Shown: positions 15,590 to 23,934, counted from the first letter of the stretch. The stretch is 64,000 nucleotides of DNA from Luteococcus sp038433155 (GCF_038433155.1 NZ_JBCDMW010000021.1:124001-188000); one strand, 5' to 3'. The notes: generated from the letters alone by a model not told the origin. Translations and numbers: made by a program.

Positions 15590-16437
15590 CGCGCCCCCGG
15601 AGCCGACCCCAGGCCATGGTTGCGGCGTAGCGTCTCGGCAATCGGGTCGAGGGTGCTCTCCAGCGCCCGGGAGAGTTCGGCCACCCGCTCGGCGTCGAAC
15701 TGCCCCGTCCACTCGTCCATGAAGGTCTTCTTGAACTCCAGGGCCAGGGCGCAAGCCCGGCCGGGGTAGCGCTGGTGGACCCAGGCGGCCAGGTTCGCCC
15801 CCCGGAAACGGACATTCTCCCGGACGTCGAGCGGGCCGTCCTGAACCTCGGCCGCCGCGAGGGCGCCGGAGAAGGCGTCCACCACGTCGCCCCACAGCTC
15901 CCGGTCCAGGGAGCCGGTGCCGACGTTCACGTCCGGGTTCTCCTCCTGGGGCGAGGCCGGCTGGTCTGCCCCGGCGCGTCGGTGGTTGTAGGAGTGCACG
16001 TCGAACAGGACGAAGGGGCCGCGTTCGGCCAGTTCGTCCAGCCGTGCGGCCAGGTCGGTGTAGAAGGCCTGGTGCACCGCCAGCGAGCGTTCCGCCACGT
16101 CGGCGGGCAACTCGCCGCCCCGCCAGACCTCCAGCCCCCAGCAGTCCTCGGGCCGACGGTAGACGGCCTGCTCCTGGGCCCGGTTCAGGTCCACCTCGAA
16201 GCGGGAGCGGTTGACCGTCACCCGGGCCGGGACCAACTGGGCGATCAGGTGGGTGAACGGGTCCTCCTCCCGGAGCCGGTCGTCCTCGGCCAAGGACATC
16301 AGGTCGGCCACCTCGGGCCGCAGGTCATGGCCGGTGTGGATGGCGGTGGCCACCACCGGCCCCTCCCAGGTTCCGATGAATTCGTACGGCGCAACCAGCT
16401 CGCCGCTGTCCAGCGTGACGGTCGTCGAATCTGACAT
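15586..16437 (-). CDS. N-formylglutamate amidohydrolase family protein
   Basis: A 283-residue cytoplasmic member of the N-formylglutamate amidohydrolase (HutG/DUF) family, which hydrolyses N-acyl amino acids using zinc. Family-like blocks are AIHTGHDLRPEV, VNRSRFEVDLNRAQEQAVYRR, FVLFDVHSYNHRR and LEFKKTFMDEWTG. It is the first gene of the operon with DUF1704 and the GshB-like ligase; no histidine-degradation (hut) genes are near, so histidine use is unlikely to be its role. The ATG at 16435-16437 is preferred over a GTG three codons upstream. An inverted repeat sits 21 bases before the start. Confidence 0.83.
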   Translation of the reverse strand: MSDSTTVTLDSGELVAPYEFIGTWEGPVVATAIHTGHDLRPEVADLMSLAEDDRLREEDPFTHLIAQLVPARVTVNRSRFEVDLNRAQEQAVYRRPEDCWGLEVWRGGELPADVAERSLAVHQAFYTDLAARLDELAERGPFVLFDVHSYNHRRAGADQPASPQEENPDVNVGTGSLDRELWGDVVDAFSGALAAAEVQDGPLDVRENVRFRGANLAAWVHQRYPGRACALALEFKKTFMDEWTGQFDAERVAELSRALESTLDPIAETLRRNHGLGSAPGAR

Positions 16438-16457
16438 GACTTCCACGGTGCCAGTTG

Positions 16458-16477
16458 TGACGGTGAAATTCCCGTCA
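16458..16477. promoter_or_regulatory. Inverted repeat upstream of the DUF1704 operon
   Basis: TGACGG-N8-CCGTCA lies in the 163-bp gap between the divergent DUF1704 operon and holA, 21 bases from the operon's first ATG. A repressor site is plausible; nothing else supports it. Confidence 0.35.
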
Positions 16478-16600
16478 GAACGCCGTGGGCGAACACGCAC
16501 CGGGCGAACAGACCCCGGCATGCAGGATCGGGCGGCCCCCGCTGGGAGCCGGACGGGCATGGTGCGGGAAGTGTCGGTGGCTACTGGCATGCTTGGCCCC

Positions 16601-17611
16601 ATGGCTGGTCAACGCGGTGCACGCCCCTCCTTCCGGATGCCGGAGCCCTTCGGCAGCTGCCTGCTGGTCAGCGGCCCGGAGTCGCTGGTGGCGGACCGCT
16701 GGGTTGCGCAGCGAGTGGCGGCCGCACTGCAACAGCGGCCCGAGGCAGAGGTGACCCGGGTGGCCGCCCTGGATCTGGAGGGCAACCGGCTGGCCGAGCT
16801 GGTGGGGGGTTCGCTCTTCTCGTCCGCCAGCGTGGTGGTGATCCAGGACCTGGCCAATCTGCCGCCGGAACTCTTCGACGCGGTGCTGGCCAGCGCCGTC
16901 GATCCGGGCCAGGACCTCAGCCTGACCCTGGTGCACGGCGGCGGGCAGAAGGGCAAGGGGCTGCTGGACAAGTTGAAGAAGGCGAAGGTGCCGGTGGCCG
17001 AGGCCGTGGCCCCCAAGACCTGGGAACTGCCGGGGTGGGTGAGCACCGAGGCCCGTCGGATCTCCGTGGGCCTGGACACCGAGGCTGCCCAGGCGCTGGT
17101 GGATGCCGTGGGCAGTGACCTGCGGGCGTTGGCCGGCGCGGTCTCCCAGTTGGGCAGCGACTGGGAGGGCCAGACGGTCACGGCGCAGATGGTTGCCCGC
17201 TACTTTGCCGGCCGGGCCGAGGTGACGGGGTTTGCCGTCGCCGACGACATCCTGGCCGGTCGGCCCGGGCCCGCGCTGGAAAAGCTGCGCTGGGCGTTGT
17301 CCACTGGCATTGCTCCCGTCCAGGTGACCAGTGCGGTGGCCGCGTCGCTGCGTGGCCTGGGCAAGTACCTGGATGCTCGCTCGGCCCGGATGCCCGACGG
17401 TGAGCTGGCGCGCGAGGTGGGGGTGCCGCCGTGGAAGCTGAAGGACCTGGCACGGCTGTCCCGCACGTGGTCCGGCCGGGGGGTCTCCGAGGCCCTGCGG
17501 GCGGTGGCCACCGCGGACGCCCAGGTGAAGGGCGCCGCCAGCGACCCGGACTTCGCCTTGGAACAGCTGCTGCTGGCGGTGGACCGGGCGCATGCTCTGG
17601 GGAAGCACTGA
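16601..17611 (+). CDS. holA: DNA polymerase III delta subunit
   Basis: Clamp-loader subunit that opens the sliding clamp during replication. The 336-residue protein shows the DNA_pol3_delta layout: GSCLLVSGPESLVADR at the N terminus, ALDLEGNRLAELVGGSLFSSASVVVIQDL in the AAA-like domain, and a C-terminal helical domain (RWALSTGIAPVQVTSAVAASLRGLGKY ... PPWKLKDLARLSRTW). ATG 16601 gives the usual length; the longer in-frame ORF from 16211 runs antisense to the amidohydrolase gene and is not real. In many actinobacteria holA lies beside comEC and rpsT; here the DUF1704 operon is inserted between comEC and holA. Confidence 0.92.
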   Translation: MAGQRGARPSFRMPEPFGSCLLVSGPESLVADRWVAQRVAAALQQRPEAEVTRVAALDLEGNRLAELVGGSLFSSASVVVIQDLANLPPELFDAVLASAVDPGQDLSLTLVHGGGQKGKGLLDKLKKAKVPVAEAVAPKTWELPGWVSTEARRISVGLDTEAAQALVDAVGSDLRALAGAVSQLGSDWEGQTVTAQMVARYFAGRAEVTGFAVADDILAGRPGPALEKLRWALSTGIAPVQVTSAVAASLRGLGKYLDARSARMPDGELAREVGVPPWKLKDLARLSRTWSGRGVSEALRAVATADAQVKGAASDPDFALEQLLLAVDRAHALGKH

Positions 17612-17729
17612 CCCGGGCGGTCCGCCCAGGCTGCCAGGCTGCGCATGGGGTCGATGCCGCTGGAGTAGCAACAAGGCCAGCGCCTCGGCCCCCAGTCGGG
17701 ACGAGACGCTGACCACTACAGCTGTGTCA

Positions 17730-17745
17730 CCCCGCCGGGGCGGGG
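17730..17745. terminator. GC-rich palindrome between holA and rpsT
   Basis: CCCCGCC-GG-GGCGGGG, a 7-bp stem with a two-base centre, lies 24 bases beyond the rpsT stop on the minus strand. It may end transcription of rpsT, but the loop is too short for a textbook hairpin. Confidence 0.35.
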
Positions 17746-17769
17746 ATCACGTCAAGGACGCGGCTCGGA

Positions 17770-18030
17770 TCAGAGCGCGTTGGCCTTGGTGGAGATGGCC
17801 GACTTGCGGTTGGCGGCCTGGTTCTTGTGGATGACGCCCTTGGAGACGGCCTTGTCCAGCAGGCGGTTGGCGTTCTTGGCCGCCTCCAGCGCCTTGTCGT
17901 TGTCACCAGCGGCAGCGGCCTCGTTGAAGCGACGCACGGCGGTACGCAGGCCGGACTTGACGGCCTTGTTGCGCTGGCGAGCCTTCTCGTTGGTCTTGAT
18001 GCGCTTCATCTGGGACTTGATGTTTGCCAC
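17770..18030 (-). CDS. rpsT: 30S ribosomal protein S20
   Basis: A basic 86-residue ribosomal protein (MANIKSQMKRIKTNEKARQRN...) that binds 16S rRNA. Length and Lys/Arg/Ala-rich helices match S20. The start codon is GTG at 18028-18030, preceded on the minus strand by AAGGG. A non-ATG start is also known for E. coli rpsT (UUG), where it matters for autoregulation, so the GTG here may be functional. A leader of about 60 nt contains a small CGTCG/CGACG hairpin. Confidence 0.96.
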   Translation of the reverse strand: MANIKSQMKRIKTNEKARQRNKAVKSGLRTAVRRFNEAAAAGDNDKALEAAKNANRLLDKAVSKGVIHKNQAANRKSAISTKANAL

Positions 18031-18097
18031 GTGGATAACCCTTTGACTGGATTGGATGGATTGCAAAACTTGGATGCGTCGTTGGACGCGACGGCTC

Positions 18098-18127
18098 ACA
18101 CTACCAGCGGGACAGCCCCGGGCCCAA
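18098..18127 (-). promoter_or_regulatory. rpsT promoter
   Basis: On the minus strand TTGGGC (forward 18122-18127) and TAGTGT (forward 18098-18103) are separated by 18 bases. This is one of the better -35/-10 pairs in the window and gives a leader of about 60 nt. Confidence 0.5.
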
Positions 18128-18154
18128 ATCCATGGGCGGCAGCGGCGCCCGGGG

Positions 18155-18760
18155 TCAGATCCACCCCTGCCGCTGGGCCAGCCGGATGGCCTCGTGCCGG
18201 TTGTTGGTGCCCAGCTTGGCCACGGCCGAGGACAGGTAGTTGCGAACCGTGCCCGGGGACAGGTGGGCCCGCAGCGCGATCTCCTCGACGGGTGACCCGT
18301 CCGCCGCATATTCCAGCACGTCGGACTCCCGCGGGGTGAGGGGGCAGTCGCCCGCGGCGATCGCCTCCGCCGCCAGCTGGGGGTCCACATGCCGGCCGCC
18401 GGCATGCACGTCGCGGATCACCTGGGCCAGGGTGGTGGCCGGGACGGTCTTGGGCAGGAAGCCCCTTACGCCCGCCGCCAGGGCCTTCTTGAGGTAGCCG
18501 GGGCGGCCGTGACTGGTGACGATCACCACATTGCATGCCGGGTTCACCGTGCGGATCTGGGTGGCTGCCTCGATTCCGTCCAGCCCCGGCATCTGCAGGT
18601 CCAGCAGCGCCAGGTCCGGCCGGAGCCGGGCTGCGGCGGCCACCGCCTCCGGTCCGCTGGCCGCGACACCGACCACCTCCAGGCCCTCGTCGAGCTCCAG
18701 CAGGGAGGCCAGGGCGTCGCGGATCAGGGTTTCGTCGTCGGCAAGCAGTACGCGGATCAT
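18155..18760 (-). CDS. NarL/LuxR-family response regulator
   Basis: A 201-residue transcription regulator. The receiver domain (about 1-115) has the acidic pair DDE, phospho-acceptor Asp in LALLDLQMPGLDG (about 54), the Thr/Ser in VIVTSHG and the Lys in FLPK. The LuxR-type HTH covers about 135-200 (LTPRESDVLEYAADGSPVEEIALRAHLSPGTVRNYLSS). Its ATG overlaps the stop of the kinase gene by one base. With the kinase and ABC exporter it forms a DesK/DesR-like module; a likely target site is the TGACA/TGTCA palindrome before the operon. Confidence 0.92.
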   Translation of the reverse strand: MIRVLLADDETLIRDALASLLELDEGLEVVGVAASGPEAVAAAARLRPDLALLDLQMPGLDGIEAATQIRTVNPACNVVIVTSHGRPGYLKKALAAGVRGFLPKTVPATTLAQVIRDVHAGGRHVDPQLAAEAIAAGDCPLTPRESDVLEYAADGSPVEEIALRAHLSPGTVRNYLSSAVAKLGTNNRHEAIRLAQRQGWI

Positions 18761-19986
18761 CAGCGGGCATCCTCCTGCGGGTGCGGTGTGGGCGGCAACG
18801 GCAGCTGGACGCAGACGACGAAGTGGGCGCCGTCCGGACCGTGGCGTATGTTGCCACCCAACGGGGCCAATCGCTCGGCCAGCCCCACCAGGCCGGAACC
18901 GGCTGGGGCCCGTCGGCCGCGACGCAGGCCGTCATTGGTGACCGTGAGCCGCACCCCGTCGGCCTGCTCGAAGGCCAACCGGCACCAGGTGGCCTGGGAG
19001 TGCCGCACCACATTGGTCACGCATTCCCGCACGGCCCAGCCCAGGGCCTCCCGGGTCTGGTCCGGCAGGCCCGTCAGGGCGGGGGGCTGATCCACCTCCG
19101 CCTGCACCCCCGCGGCCTCCAACATGGCGCGGGCACCGCTCAACTCGGCGGCCAGGTCGGTCTTCCGGTAGCCCGCCACCACGGCCCGCATCTCCGTGAG
19201 CCCCTCGTCGGCGAGGCCGTGCACCGCAACCATCTCCGCGCGGGCCCGATCGTGCTGCTCCCGGCGGGAGAGCTCGGCCGCCAGCTGGCTCTTCAGCGCG
19301 ATGGCCGACAGGCTGCGGCCCACCACGTCGTGCAGGTCCCGGCTGAACCGCAGCCGCTCCTCGGCCACCGCCAGCTGGGCACCCAGGGTACGAGCCTGCT
19401 CCAGTTCCGCCAGCACTTGCAGCATCCAGCCGGAGAAGCGGCAGGTGTAGACCATCATCAGGGTGAACAGCGCGGGCAGGACCGCCGTCAGGGCGACCGT
19501 CCTAGGTGGCACTCCCCGGGCCAGGCTCACCAGGGCCGGCACCAGGATGACCGCGGCCATCAGGCGGTGCTGCCGGGGCGCCGGGAGCAGGCAGGCCAGG
19601 ATGGCGGCGGGCGCGATCGCGGACAGGCAGGCCAGGCCGTGCGGGGTGCTCCAGCCGTAGCCCTCGGTGGGGGCCAGCAGGGCATTCCATGCCAGTCCGG
19701 CCGCCAGCAGCAGGAATCCGGTGGGCAGCAACGACCGATGCGGGGTGCGCCGGCCGAGGTAGCCGTCCAGGGCCGGCCATGCGCTCGCGGCCGCCCAGAG
19801 GCTCCCGACGGTGGCCAGCGCCAGGCTGCCGACACCGACCCATCCCGCCGGGGGATGCTCCAGCTGGGACAGGGCCCCGGCCATCATGAGCGGCGGCATC
19901 AGCAGGAAGGCCACCATGGACAGCCGGGTGGCGCGGTCGAAGCGTTGTGGCCCGGTGCGGCCCAGCAGCAGGTCGGGGAGGTTCAC
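18760..19986 (-). CDS. DesK-type sensor histidine kinase
   Basis: A 408-residue membrane kinase. About six membrane segments occupy residues 20-185, with only short loops, so it probably senses the membrane or acts with the neighbouring transporter. A HisKA_3 dimerisation helix contains RDLHDVVGRSLS with the phospho-His near 219. The HATPase domain has ECVTNVVRHS (N box), GSGLVGLAERL and a weakened first G box (VTNDGLRRG). It precedes its response regulator with a one-base overlap and follows the permease gene by 40 bases. Confidence 0.9.
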   Translation of the reverse strand: MNLPDLLLGRTGPQRFDRATRLSMVAFLLMPPLMMAGALSQLEHPPAGWVGVGSLALATVGSLWAAASAWPALDGYLGRRTPHRSLLPTGFLLLAAGLAWNALLAPTEGYGWSTPHGLACLSAIAPAAILACLLPAPRQHRLMAAVILVPALVSLARGVPPRTVALTAVLPALFTLMMVYTCRFSGWMLQVLAELEQARTLGAQLAVAEERLRFSRDLHDVVGRSLSAIALKSQLAAELSRREQHDRARAEMVAVHGLADEGLTEMRAVVAGYRKTDLAAELSGARAMLEAAGVQAEVDQPPALTGLPDQTREALGWAVRECVTNVVRHSQATWCRLAFEQADGVRLTVTNDGLRRGRRAPAGSGLVGLAERLAPLGGNIRHGPDGAHFVVCVQLPLPPTPHPQEDAR

Positions 19987-20026
19987 GTCGGCCAGTCTTC
20001 CAGTGCGCGGAGCATGGGCACCGAGT

Positions 20027-20890
20027 TCAGCGCCGGGGCTCCCAGCGCATGGTCCGGTTCAGGTACCAGCCGGCCAACAGGATCCAGCCCAGCAACGCGG
20101 CCACTGGCTGGGCGGCGGCCTGCCAGCTCCCGGCGAAGGTGTGGGTCTGCTTGTCCAGCGTGGTGCCGTTGAGGCCCAGCATCACCAGCTCCGCGACGGG
20201 GGCCACCGGCAACCACTGGATGACTCGCTGCCCGGCGTCGGGGAAGACCGAGAGCGGGATCAACAGGCCGGAGAGCCCCAGGAAGAGCATGATCCCGGGC
20301 ATGGTGGTGAGCTGGGCGGACTCCACGGTGCGGGTGGAGACGCCGGTCAGGAAGCTGGCGATGGCGAAGAAGACCGCCCCCAGCCCCAGGCCCAGGACCA
20401 ACAGCAGCGGGTTGGTGAAGCTCGGCGCACCGAACAGTGCGCTGACCACGGCCAGCACCAGGGCCACCTGGAGCCAGAAGATCAACACATTGGGCAGCGC
20501 CAGCGCGGTCAGGATCTCCAGCACACTGCTGCACCCCGAGCGCAGCCGCTTCAGTACCAGCGTCTCCCGCCGGGCGACGACGGCGGTGGTCAGGTTGTAG
20601 TAGATCACCAGACCCAGGCCGGTGACCGCCAGGGTGGTGGTGAGCATGGTGGCCAGGCCACCGCGCGGCATCACGTCGGCCAAGGTCTTGATCATGGGCA
20701 ACTCGGCCAACATCAGCACCATCAGCGGGCCCATCGCGACGGCGTAGAAGACGCTGACCTTGTTGCGCAGCAGCTGGATGAGCTCGCTGCGGGCCAGTCC
20801 GGCCAGCCGACGAGGGCTGAACCGGGCGACGGGTGCGGTGTTGGCAGGGGACGTGGGAGTTGGCGTGGCAGTGGTGGTGTCGGCGCTCAT
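20027..20890 (-). CDS. ABC-2 type exporter permease
   Basis: A 287-residue membrane protein with six predicted helices of the ABC-2 type (DrrB/LiaG-like layout). It begins with a Thr/Pro/Ala-rich tail, then FSPRRLAGLARSELIQLLRNKVSVFYAVAMGPLMVLML and the conserved stretch LTTMPGIMLFLGLSGLLIPLSVFP. It works with the ATPase encoded upstream. The minus-strand ribosome-binding site AGGAG lies directly at the end of a 7-bp tandem repeat, so repeat length changes the distance from the ATPase gene. Substrate unknown; antimicrobial peptides, drugs or lipids are typical for such modules. Confidence 0.88.
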   Translation of the reverse strand: MSADTTTATPTPTSPANTAPVARFSPRRLAGLARSELIQLLRNKVSVFYAVAMGPLMVLMLAELPMIKTLADVMPRGGLATMLTTTLAVTGLGLVIYYNLTTAVVARRETLVLKRLRSGCSSVLEILTALALPNVLIFWLQVALVLAVVSALFGAPSFTNPLLLVLGLGLGAVFFAIASFLTGVSTRTVESAQLTTMPGIMLFLGLSGLLIPLSVFPDAGQRVIQWLPVAPVAELVMLGLNGTTLDKQTHTFAGSWQAAAQPVAALLGWILLAGWYLNRTMRWEPRR

Positions 20891-20900
20891 GGAATGCTCC

Positions 20901-20970
20901 TGGTGACTGGTGACTGGTGACTGGTGACTGGTGACTGGTGACTGGTGACTGGTGACTGGTGACCGGTGAG
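20901..20970. repeat. Heptanucleotide tandem repeat between ABC ATPase and permease genes
   Basis: Nine perfect direct copies of TGGTGAC (20901-20963) plus a diverged tenth copy, CGGTGAG (20964-20970). The array fills most of the 88-bp gap between the ATPase stop (20979) and the permease ATG (20890). The permease Shine-Dalgarno begins at the array edge. Unit length is not a multiple of three. Confidence 0.95.
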
Positions 20971-20978
20971 GTTCGGGC

Positions 20979-21932
20979 TCAGGCCGCGACGCCCGTCCCG
21001 TCGGCGGTCTTGCCTTCGGCGATGGACAGGAAAGCCTGCTCCAGGGTGGCGCTGCGGGCGTCCAGCCGTCGCAGCTCCACCCCGTGCCGGCTGGCCTGGG
21101 TCAGCAGGGCCGCCAGGGTGGGTTGCAGCTCACGGGTCTCCAGCGCCACCCGCTGCCCGTCGCGGTGCGGGCGGGCGGCCAGGGCCGGTAGCTCGGCCAG
21201 GGCCAGTTGCTCGGCGTGGTCGGTCTCGAAGGTGATCCGGGCATTCTGGCCGGCGATGATCTCGGCCACGGTGCCCTGGCTGTGGATCTGGCCGCGGTCC
21301 ATGATGGCCAGCCGGGTGGCCAGTTCCTCGGCCTCCTCCAGGTAGTGGGTGGTGAGCATCACCGTCGTGCCCCGGTCCAGCAGGGAGCGGACCAGCTGCC
21401 AGGTGACCTGACGGCTCTGCGGGTCCAGCCCGGTGGTCGGCTCGTCCAGGAAGAGCAGCTCGGGGTCTCCCATCAGCGCCAGGCCCAGGTCCAGGCGTCG
21501 CTTCTCGCCGCCGGACAGGCTTTTCACCCGGACCCCCGCGCGGTCACTGAGGTGCACGTCGGCCAGCACCGTGGAGACCGGACGGGGACGGTCCAGGGTG
21601 GCGTGCCACATGGCCGCGGTCTCGGCCACTGTGAGGTCGTCGCTGAAGCCGGCCTGCTGCAGCATGATGCCCAGCCGGCCGATGACCCGGGTGCGTTCCC
21701 GGTACGGGTCGTGGCCCAGCACCCGCACCTGACCTCCGGTGGCCGGTGCCAGGCCCTCCAGCACCTCCAGGGTGGAGGTCTTGCCGGCACCATTGGTTCC
21801 CAGCAGGGCGAACAGTTCTCCCCGGTTGACCTGCAGGTCGATGCCGCGGACCGCCTCGAACCGGGCCTTGCCGTGGCCGTGGTGGCGTCGCAGTCCGGTG
21901 GCGGTGATGGCGTGCTCAGCTGTCGTCGTCAT
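20979..21932 (-). CDS. ABC exporter ATP-binding protein
   Basis: A 317-residue ATPase powering the permease encoded downstream. Walker A is GTNGAGKTS (about 44-52), Q-loop LQQAGF, signature LSGGEKRR, Walker B LLFLDEPTTGLD and the switch His in TTHYLEE. After residue 230 a C-terminal domain of about 85 residues follows, as in DrrA-type drug and peptide exporters. It is first in a four-gene operon (ATPase, permease, kinase, regulator) read away from lepA. Confidence 0.93.
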   Translation of the reverse strand: MTTTAEHAITATGLRRHHGHGKARFEAVRGIDLQVNRGELFALLGTNGAGKTSTLEVLEGLAPATGGQVRVLGHDPYRERTRVIGRLGIMLQQAGFSDDLTVAETAAMWHATLDRPRPVSTVLADVHLSDRAGVRVKSLSGGEKRRLDLGLALMGDPELLFLDEPTTGLDPQSRQVTWQLVRSLLDRGTTVMLTTHYLEEAEELATRLAIMDRGQIHSQGTVAEIIAGQNARITFETDHAEQLALAELPALAARPHRDGQRVALETRELQPTLAALLTQASRHGVELRRLDARSATLEQAFLSIAEGKTADGTGVAA

Positions 21933-21962
21933 GCCCTCGATTCTTCGGCTGACAAGGCTCGT

Positions 21963-21990
21963 CGGGTAGTGCGCCGGATCACCGAACCAA
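21963..21990 (-). promoter_or_regulatory. Candidate promoter of the ABC exporter operon
   Basis: Minus-strand TTGGTT (forward 21985-21990) and TACCCG (forward 21963-21968) are 16 bases apart. Both are weak, which fits a promoter needing the activator whose candidate site lies just upstream. Confidence 0.35.
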
Positions 21991-21992
21991 CA

Positions 21993-22004
21993 TGACAGAT
22001 GTCA
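21993..22004. promoter_or_regulatory. Candidate response-regulator binding site
   Basis: TGACA-GA-TGTCA, a perfect 12-bp palindrome three bases upstream of the candidate -35 of the ABC operon. Dyads of this type are bound by NarL-family regulators of similar modules, so autoregulation by the operon's own regulator is likely. Confidence 0.45.
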
Positions 22005-22087
22005 CGCCTGCGCCGCGGATGCAGTCGCTGGGCCAACATGAGAAGATGACACGTCCCACCTGACGGCTTCACGAAGACGGGGAGTGC

Positions 22088-23929
22088 ATGAGCGCGCCAC
22101 AGCCTGGATCGACCGACCCGGCGATCATCCGCAATTTCTGCATCATTGCGCACATCGACCACGGAAAGTCGACGCTGGCCGACCGGATGTTGCAGATCAC
22201 GGGCGTCGTGGACCAACGGGCCATGCGCGCCCAGTACCTGGACCGGATGGACATCGAGCGCGAGCGGGGCATCACCATCAAGTCCCAGGCCGTCCGGATG
22301 CCCTGGACCGTTGACGGCACGACGCACATTTTGAACATGATCGACACCCCTGGGCACGTCGACTTCACCTATGAGGTCTCCCGCTCGCTGGCCGCCTGCG
22401 AGGGTGCGATCCTGCTGGTGGACGCCGCGCAGGGGATCGAGGCGCAGACCCTGGCCAACCTCTACCTGGCCATGGAGAATGACCTGCAGATCATCCCGGT
22501 GCTGAACAAGATCGACCTGCCGGGGGCGATGCCGGAGAAGTATGCCGCGGAGCTGGCCGGCCTGATCGGCTGCGACGAGGGCGACGTGCTGCGGGTCTCC
22601 GCCAAGACCGGCGTGGGCGTGCCCGAGCTGCTGGACCAGATCGTCGCCCAGATCCCGGCCCCGGTGGGCGACGCCGAGGCCCCGGCCCGGGCACTGATCT
22701 TCGACTCGGTCTACGACACCTACCGTGGTGTGGTCACCTATGTCCGGGTGGTCGACGGGGAGCTCAGCCACCGCGAGAAGATCCTGATGATGAGCACCAA
22801 GGCCACCCACGAGGTGCTGGAAGTGGGCGTGATCAGCCCCGAGCCGATGAAGGCGGACGCGATCGGCGTGGGCGAGGTGGGCTACCTGATCACCGGCGTG
22901 AAGGATGTGCGCCAGTCCCGGGTGGGTGACACCGTGACCAGCGCCGGGCGACCCGCGGCGTCGGACCTGGGCGGCTACCGGCACCCCAACCCGATGGTCT
23001 TCGCCGGCCTGTACCCGATTGACGGCAATGACTTCCCGGTGCTGCGCGAGGCGCTGGAGAAGCTGCAGCTGAACGACGCCGCCCTGACCTACGAGCCGGA
23101 GACCTCCGGCGCGCTGGGCTTCGGTTTCCGGGTGGGCTTCCTGGGCCTGCTGCACATGGAGATCACCCGTGAGCGGCTGGAGCAGGAGTTCAACCTGGAC
23201 CTGATCTCCACCGCCCCCAACGTGGTCTACCGGGTGGTGATGGAGGACGGCAAGGAGTTCACCGTCACCAACCCGTCGGAATACCCCGAGGGCAAGATCG
23301 ACAAGGTCTACGAGCCGGTGGCGAAGGGCACCATCCTGGCGCCGGCCGAGTACATCGGCACCATCATGGAGCTGTGCCAGCAGAAGCGCGGCGTCCAGAC
23401 CGGGATGGACTACCTCAGCGAGGACCGGGTGGAGATCCGCTACATCCTGCCGATGGGGGAGATCGTCTTCGACTTCTTCGACGCGCTGAAGAGCCGCACC
23501 AAGGGCTATGCCTCGCTGGACTATGACATCGCCGGTGAGGAGGCCGCCGACCTGGTGAAGGTGGACATCCTGCTGCACGGCGACCCGGTGGACGCCTTCA
23601 GTGCGATCGTGCACAAGGACAAGGCCTATGCCTATGGCGTCGCGATGGCCGCCAAGCTGAAGGAGCTCATTCCGCGGCAGCAGTTCGAGGTGCCGATCCA
23701 GGCCGCGATCGGCGCCCGGGTGATCGCCCGGGAGACCATCCGCGCCATCCGCAAGGACGTGCTGGCCAAGTGCTACGGCGGCGACATCTCCCGCAAGCGC
23801 AAGCTGCTGGAGAAGCAGAAGGAAGGCAAGAAGCGGATGAAGATGGTCGGCCGGGTGGAGGTGCCGCAGGAGGCCTTCGTCGCCGCCCTGCAGACCGGCG
23901 AGGGCGGCAAGGACAAGGACAAGAAGTAG
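22088..23929 (+). CDS. lepA: Elongation factor 4 (back-translocase LepA)
   Basis: A 613-residue ribosome-associated GTPase. The GTP site includes AHIDHGKST (G1), the DTPGH motif (G3) in MIDTPGHVDFTYEVSRSL and NKID (G4). Domains II, III, V-like and the LepA-specific C-terminal domain (RKDVLAKCYGGDISRKRKLLEKQKEGKKRMK) are all present. ATG 22088 is preceded by GGGGAG (22081-22086 region). A hairpin terminator follows the stop. Confidence 0.97.
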   Translation: MSAPQPGSTDPAIIRNFCIIAHIDHGKSTLADRMLQITGVVDQRAMRAQYLDRMDIERERGITIKSQAVRMPWTVDGTTHILNMIDTPGHVDFTYEVSRSLAACEGAILLVDAAQGIEAQTLANLYLAMENDLQIIPVLNKIDLPGAMPEKYAAELAGLIGCDEGDVLRVSAKTGVGVPELLDQIVAQIPAPVGDAEAPARALIFDSVYDTYRGVVTYVRVVDGELSHREKILMMSTKATHEVLEVGVISPEPMKADAIGVGEVGYLITGVKDVRQSRVGDTVTSAGRPAASDLGGYRHPNPMVFAGLYPIDGNDFPVLREALEKLQLNDAALTYEPETSGALGFGFRVGFLGLLHMEITRERLEQEFNLDLISTAPNVVYRVVMEDGKEFTVTNPSEYPEGKIDKVYEPVAKGTILAPAEYIGTIMELCQQKRGVQTGMDYLSEDRVEIRYILPMGEIVFDFFDALKSRTKGYASLDYDIAGEEAADLVKVDILLHGDPVDAFSAIVHKDKAYAYGVAMAAKLKELIPRQQFEVPIQAAIGARVIARETIRAIRKDVLAKCYGGDISRKRKLLEKQKEGKKRMKMVGRVEVPQEAFVAALQTGEGGKDKDKK

Positions 23930-23934
23930 CACGA

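Noticed and set aside
16211..16600. N-terminal extension of holA
   Set aside because: It overlaps the divergent amidohydrolase gene and does not resemble the delta subunit; the ATG at 16601 gives the normal length.
18030..18038. TTATCCACG near the rpsT start as a DnaA box
   Set aside because: One mismatch to the box and overlapping the ribosome-binding region of rpsT; likely chance.
18535..20172. Plus-strand open frame opposite the histidine kinase
   Set aside because: Low-complexity Gln/Gly/Arg composition and exact antisense position to the kinase and permease; a shadow of codon bias.
21929..23932. Minus-strand open frame opposite lepA
   Set aside because: Complete antisense shadow of lepA, His/Gln/Val-rich, with no start signal.
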